Shown piece after piece: positions 60,167 through 62,345 of a stretch of DNA of 62,345 bases. Origin of the DNA: Candidatus Saccharimonadota bacterium. GTDB lineage: Bacteria > Patescibacteriota > Saccharimonadia > Saccharimonadales > Saccharimonadaceae. Below the pieces are notes generated by a model. It was not told the DNA's origin. It saw only the letters and a program-made list of their open reading frames with translations, and ran no database searches. The position numbers were made by a program, and so were the translations under genes. The stretch's first letter is position 1; every line of letters begins with the position of its first letter. The stretch lies in assembly GCA_017514025.1 (NCBI GenBank), contig JAFWLB010000002.1, positions 1-62,345 on the forward strand, read 5' to 3'.

Positions 60167-62047
60167 TTATTGTTCAGTGTGGCGACAACCGCCGGCGAAG
60201 TTAGAACAGGAATAGTAGATTTTGCCGTCTTTGCGACGGCGTTCGATCATGATACCACGGTGACATTTGGGGCAAACTTTGACGCCGGCGCCTTTGAGGC
60301 GAGGGCTAATCTCGAAGACGAAAGGCGAAATGCGGCGAGGGTCGGAGACGATAAAAGTTCTTTGTTTGGCGCGGGTGATAGCGACATACCAAAGTCTTCT
60401 TTCCTCAGCGTGAGGGTAGGCGTCTAATTTAGTGAGTAAAACTTCGGTTACCGAATCGTTAGCTCTGGTAGCAGGGATACCGTGACTACCAGAGTTGGCG
60501 TTGATGATAATGATGATATCGCGAGTGATGCCTTTGGCTTTGTGCATACTGCAAAAAGGAACTGAGAGTTTTTTGGTGGCACCGTTGAGCTGCCATGTAA
60601 GTTCCATTTGCGACTCATTGAAGTTTTTAAGTTCGGCATGCCGATATTTCCCGGAAGTTTCGTCGACAAGGCGAAAAACATCACGGTTATACCGGGAAAT
60701 GATTTGGATTTTTTGGCGAAATAATTCTGGGCCGTGTTTTTGGTAGAGAGATTGGAGAATTTGATCGACAGCGACATAGTCTGGTGGGATGGTTTTGGGC
60801 TGGGTCGCTGGGTTTAATTTGATAATAATGGGAGTTTTGCGATCAACATGCGGGACGACTTTTTTGCGAGATTGGTGGGGATTTTTTTGAATAAATTTGT
60901 TGCTGATTTTGGCAGTGGGTTGGCCGAAACGATAAGTCAATTCGATGAGGCCGCGGTGGGTGGTGCGGCCGAAAATTTTTTCGAAATCGTCGAGGACGTG
61001 GAGGTTGCTGCCGGCAAAGCGATAGATGGATTGCCAATCGTCGCCAACGGCGAAGAGTTTGACTTTTTGGCATTTTTCTAAGATAGCTTTGAGGAGGAGA
61101 TATTTGCTAGTGGAGAGATCTTGGGCTTCGTCTACGAGAATGTATTGGTAAGAAAAGCTGTTTTTGGGCATGGCTTGAACAAAATCAGTGGCGAGGTTTA
61201 GCATATCAGCAAAATCGTAAAGGTGATTTTGCTGGAGATGTTTAGCGTAGGCCTCAGCGGCCGGAGCGTAGAGAGCGTAAAATTCCAAGGCATTTTGGCG
61301 AGAAGCTGGGTTTTTGATGGAATCGAGGCGGCGGTAATATTCGGCGAGGTCGATACGTTCATTTTTTTGCAAACTTAAAACGGAAACAAAGAGGGCTTCG
61401 GGCGATTCGGATGAATCGAGTGTTTTTGGCAATTTGGCGGTTAGTTGTTTTTTGATAATATATTGATGGAAAAATTGGCGGGTTTCGCAGTCGGCAATAA
61501 GCCGGTGGTTTTTTAGTTTTTGTTTGGCGATTTTGTTGCCGAGGGAGTGAAAAGTGCGGATTTCGACGTTAGTTTGTTTGACGCGATCTTTCAACTCGGC
61601 GACGACTTTGTTGGTGAAAGCGATAACGAGAATTTGGTCGGGTGGGATTTGGAGGTAATCAGTGAGATAGTTCAGCTTGGCGAGGAGGCTGGCGGTTTTG
61701 CCAGAGCCGGCAGGAGCGAGAATGAGTTCGGCGTCTTCTGTCGCGACTACGGCCGCGATTTGCTGAGAGTCTAAATCGTTGCCCTCGATTTGATATTTTT
61801 TGGCTTGTTCTCTTTTGATGAACTCTTGGTTAAGTTTATCGCGGTTTTCTAGTAGGTCGTAGAGTTTTTGAAATTTTTTAGCGGTTTTAAAATTGAGACT
61901 GAGGAAAGATTTTAGTTTTTGGCGTTTGAGGGTTTGGGGGTCAGGGAGAGATTTGGCGTATTTAGTTTTGAAATCGGCGAGATCAGAATGAGAGACATAT
62001 TGCTCTAAGTAGAGTTTTGCGAGTTCGTTTAAGGGGTCATTTTCCAT
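60167..62047 (-). CDS. UvrD/Rep-family helicase with C-terminal zinc finger
   Basis: 626 residues of superfamily 1 helicase. Walker A is APAGSGKT (about 112), with VIAFTNKVVAEL, RTFHSLG, Walker B VDEAQDLS, and motif IV-VI elements FAVGDDWQSIYRFAGS, LTYRFG, HKAKGI and LWYVAITRAK. The C-terminal KVCPKCHRGIMIERR...YYSCSNFAGGC is a topoisomerase-type zinc finger. The domain set resembles helicase IV, which acts in repair. TATAAT lies 9 nt before the ATG. An adjacent tRNA-Arg runs the other way. Confidence 0.9.
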   Translation of the reverse strand: MENDPLNELAKLYLEQYVSHSDLADFKTKYAKSLPDPQTLKRQKLKSFLSLNFKTAKKFQKLYDLLENRDKLNQEFIKREQAKKYQIEGNDLDSQQIAAVVATEDAELILAPAGSGKTASLLAKLNYLTDYLQIPPDQILVIAFTNKVVAELKDRVKQTNVEIRTFHSLGNKIAKQKLKNHRLIADCETRQFFHQYIIKKQLTAKLPKTLDSSESPEALFVSVLSLQKNERIDLAEYYRRLDSIKNPASRQNALEFYALYAPAAEAYAKHLQQNHLYDFADMLNLATDFVQAMPKNSFSYQYILVDEAQDLSTSKYLLLKAILEKCQKVKLFAVGDDWQSIYRFAGSNLHVLDDFEKIFGRTTHRGLIELTYRFGQPTAKISNKFIQKNPHQSRKKVVPHVDRKTPIIIKLNPATQPKTIPPDYVAVDQILQSLYQKHGPELFRQKIQIISRYNRDVFRLVDETSGKYRHAELKNFNESQMELTWQLNGATKKLSVPFCSMHKAKGITRDIIIIINANSGSHGIPATRANDSVTEVLLTKLDAYPHAEERRLWYVAITRAKQRTFIVSDPRRISPFVFEISPRLKGAGVKVCPKCHRGIMIERRRKDGKIYYSCSNFAGGCRHTEQ

Positions 62048-62101
62048 AGTGCGTGCATTATAACATAAAATATGATATAATTAAACCCAGTACTTCGATG
62101 T

Positions 62102-62178
62102 GCACCGGTAGCTCAGTGGATTAGAGCATCTGTCTTCGGAACAGAGGGTCGTAGGTTCGAATCCTATCCGGTGTACCA
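62102..62178 (+). tRNA. tRNA-Arg (anticodon TCG)
   Basis: Acceptor GCACCGG/CCGGTGT, D-arm AGCTCAGTGGATTAGAGC, anticodon loop CTTCGGA between TCTGT/ACAGA, T-arm GTAGG TTCGAAT CCTAT and an encoded CCA. Its promoter (TATAAT about 62070) overlaps that of the helicase on the other strand. Confidence 0.95.
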
Positions 62179-62222
62179 TTTTTTAGGATTGGCGTAAACG
62201 CGAAAGAAAAGGAGAAGGCGCC

Positions 62223-62345
62223 ATGCACATTTTAGGAAAAATCAGGGTAGATAGAACTGGAAGATTGACACTAACAAAGATTTTTAGAGAAATGCCAGAG
62301 GAGATAGTGCCGTCGTTTGACGCAAGGTCGAAAAAGTTGTTTTTT
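62223..62345 (+). CDS. N-terminal fragment of an unknown protein, cut by the window edge
   Basis: 41 codons are visible from an ATG behind AAAGGAGAAGG. They begin MHILGKIRVDRTGRLTLTK, a pattern a little like AbrB/MraZ swapped-hairpin strands (VDxxGRLTL), then RSKKLFF at the edge. The family cannot be decided. Confidence 0.5.
   Translation, partial: MHILGKIRVDRTGRLTLTKIFREMPEEIVPSFDARSKKLFF

Noticed and set aside
1-62345. UGA recoded as glycine, as in some other CPR phyla
   Set aside because: TGA closes several genes at sensible ends (for example prfA and the Nudix-RNase H gene), and core proteins read correctly with the standard code.

Overview
The window looks like a chromosomal segment of a Candidatus Saccharibacteria (TM7 / Patescibacteria, CPR) genome. 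The reasons are compact genes with tiny intergenic gaps, short versions of housekeeping proteins (ThrS without its TGS domain, RelA/SpoT without the C-terminal regulatory domains, PrmC without its N-terminal domain), a eukaryote-type IleS, a minimal two-gene SUF-like Fe-S system, ComEC and ComM but little biosynthesis, and wall-anchored surface proteins with LPNTG-type tails. The genetic code looks standard (TAA, TAG and TGA all end plausible genes). The phylum call is inferred from gene content. The 16S gene is cut by the left edge, so it cannot be used.

Layout. 1-1200: 5' end of 16S rRNA (minus) with its promoter nested inside the 3' end of a surface-protein gene. 1.3-9.2 kb: gyrB-gyrA operon, then a membrane-anchored VirD4/VirB4-like ATPase with two small partners. 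9.2-10.5 kb: an RNA-rich stretch without large genes, holding a possible leader-peptide attenuator, tmRNA and a candidate small RNA. 10.5-13.8 kb: comM, the infC-rpmI-rplT-rpmB operon (infC with a non-AUG start) and RNase P RNA. 13.8-20.6 kb: a Nudix-RNase H fusion, an M50 protease, a regulator, miaA, thrS and a racemase-like protein. 20.7-30.7 kb: tRNAs, DUF362, a membrane glycosyltransferase, a YhgE-type exporter, relA/spoT, and nrdG-nrdD under two NrdR boxes. 30.8-34.3 kb: SufB/SufC-like pair, an unknown protein and ogt. 34.4-36.6 kb: a lone purM (probably transferred) and small unknowns. 36.6-43.1 kb: prfA-prmC, htrA, lepB, parA-parB and rplU. 43.1-47.9 kb: a surface/secretion cluster with LPNTG, proline-rich and coiled-coil proteins, plus a separate small-protein transcription unit. 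48-53.5 kb: ileS, a CHAP-like protein, a nucleotidyltransferase, a TetR-like regulator with palindromic sites, and alkD interrupted by an in-frame amber codon. 53.5-62.3 kb: two MscS channels, the ftsZ-nrdR operon, a comEC-yebC continuous frame, a UvrD-like helicase, two tRNA-Arg genes and a gene cut by the right edge.

Themes that cross gene boundaries. (1) At least twelve genes carry a -10 box exactly 6-7 nt before the start codon, which predicts leaderless mRNAs. (2) Promoters of stable RNAs (16S, rnpB) are buried in the last codons of upstream genes. (3) The deoxyribonucleotide module is odd: NrdD seems to lack the glycyl-radical loop and NrdR lacks its zinc-ribbon cysteines, while NrdR boxes are still present. 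(4) A two-hairpin RNA/DNA element with covarying stems and an invariant loop occurs twice, 25 kb apart. (5) A possible leader-peptide attenuator with mutually exclusive hairpins lies between the tmRNA gene and the secretion-ATPase genes. Items 4 and 5 are the best candidates for something undescribed.
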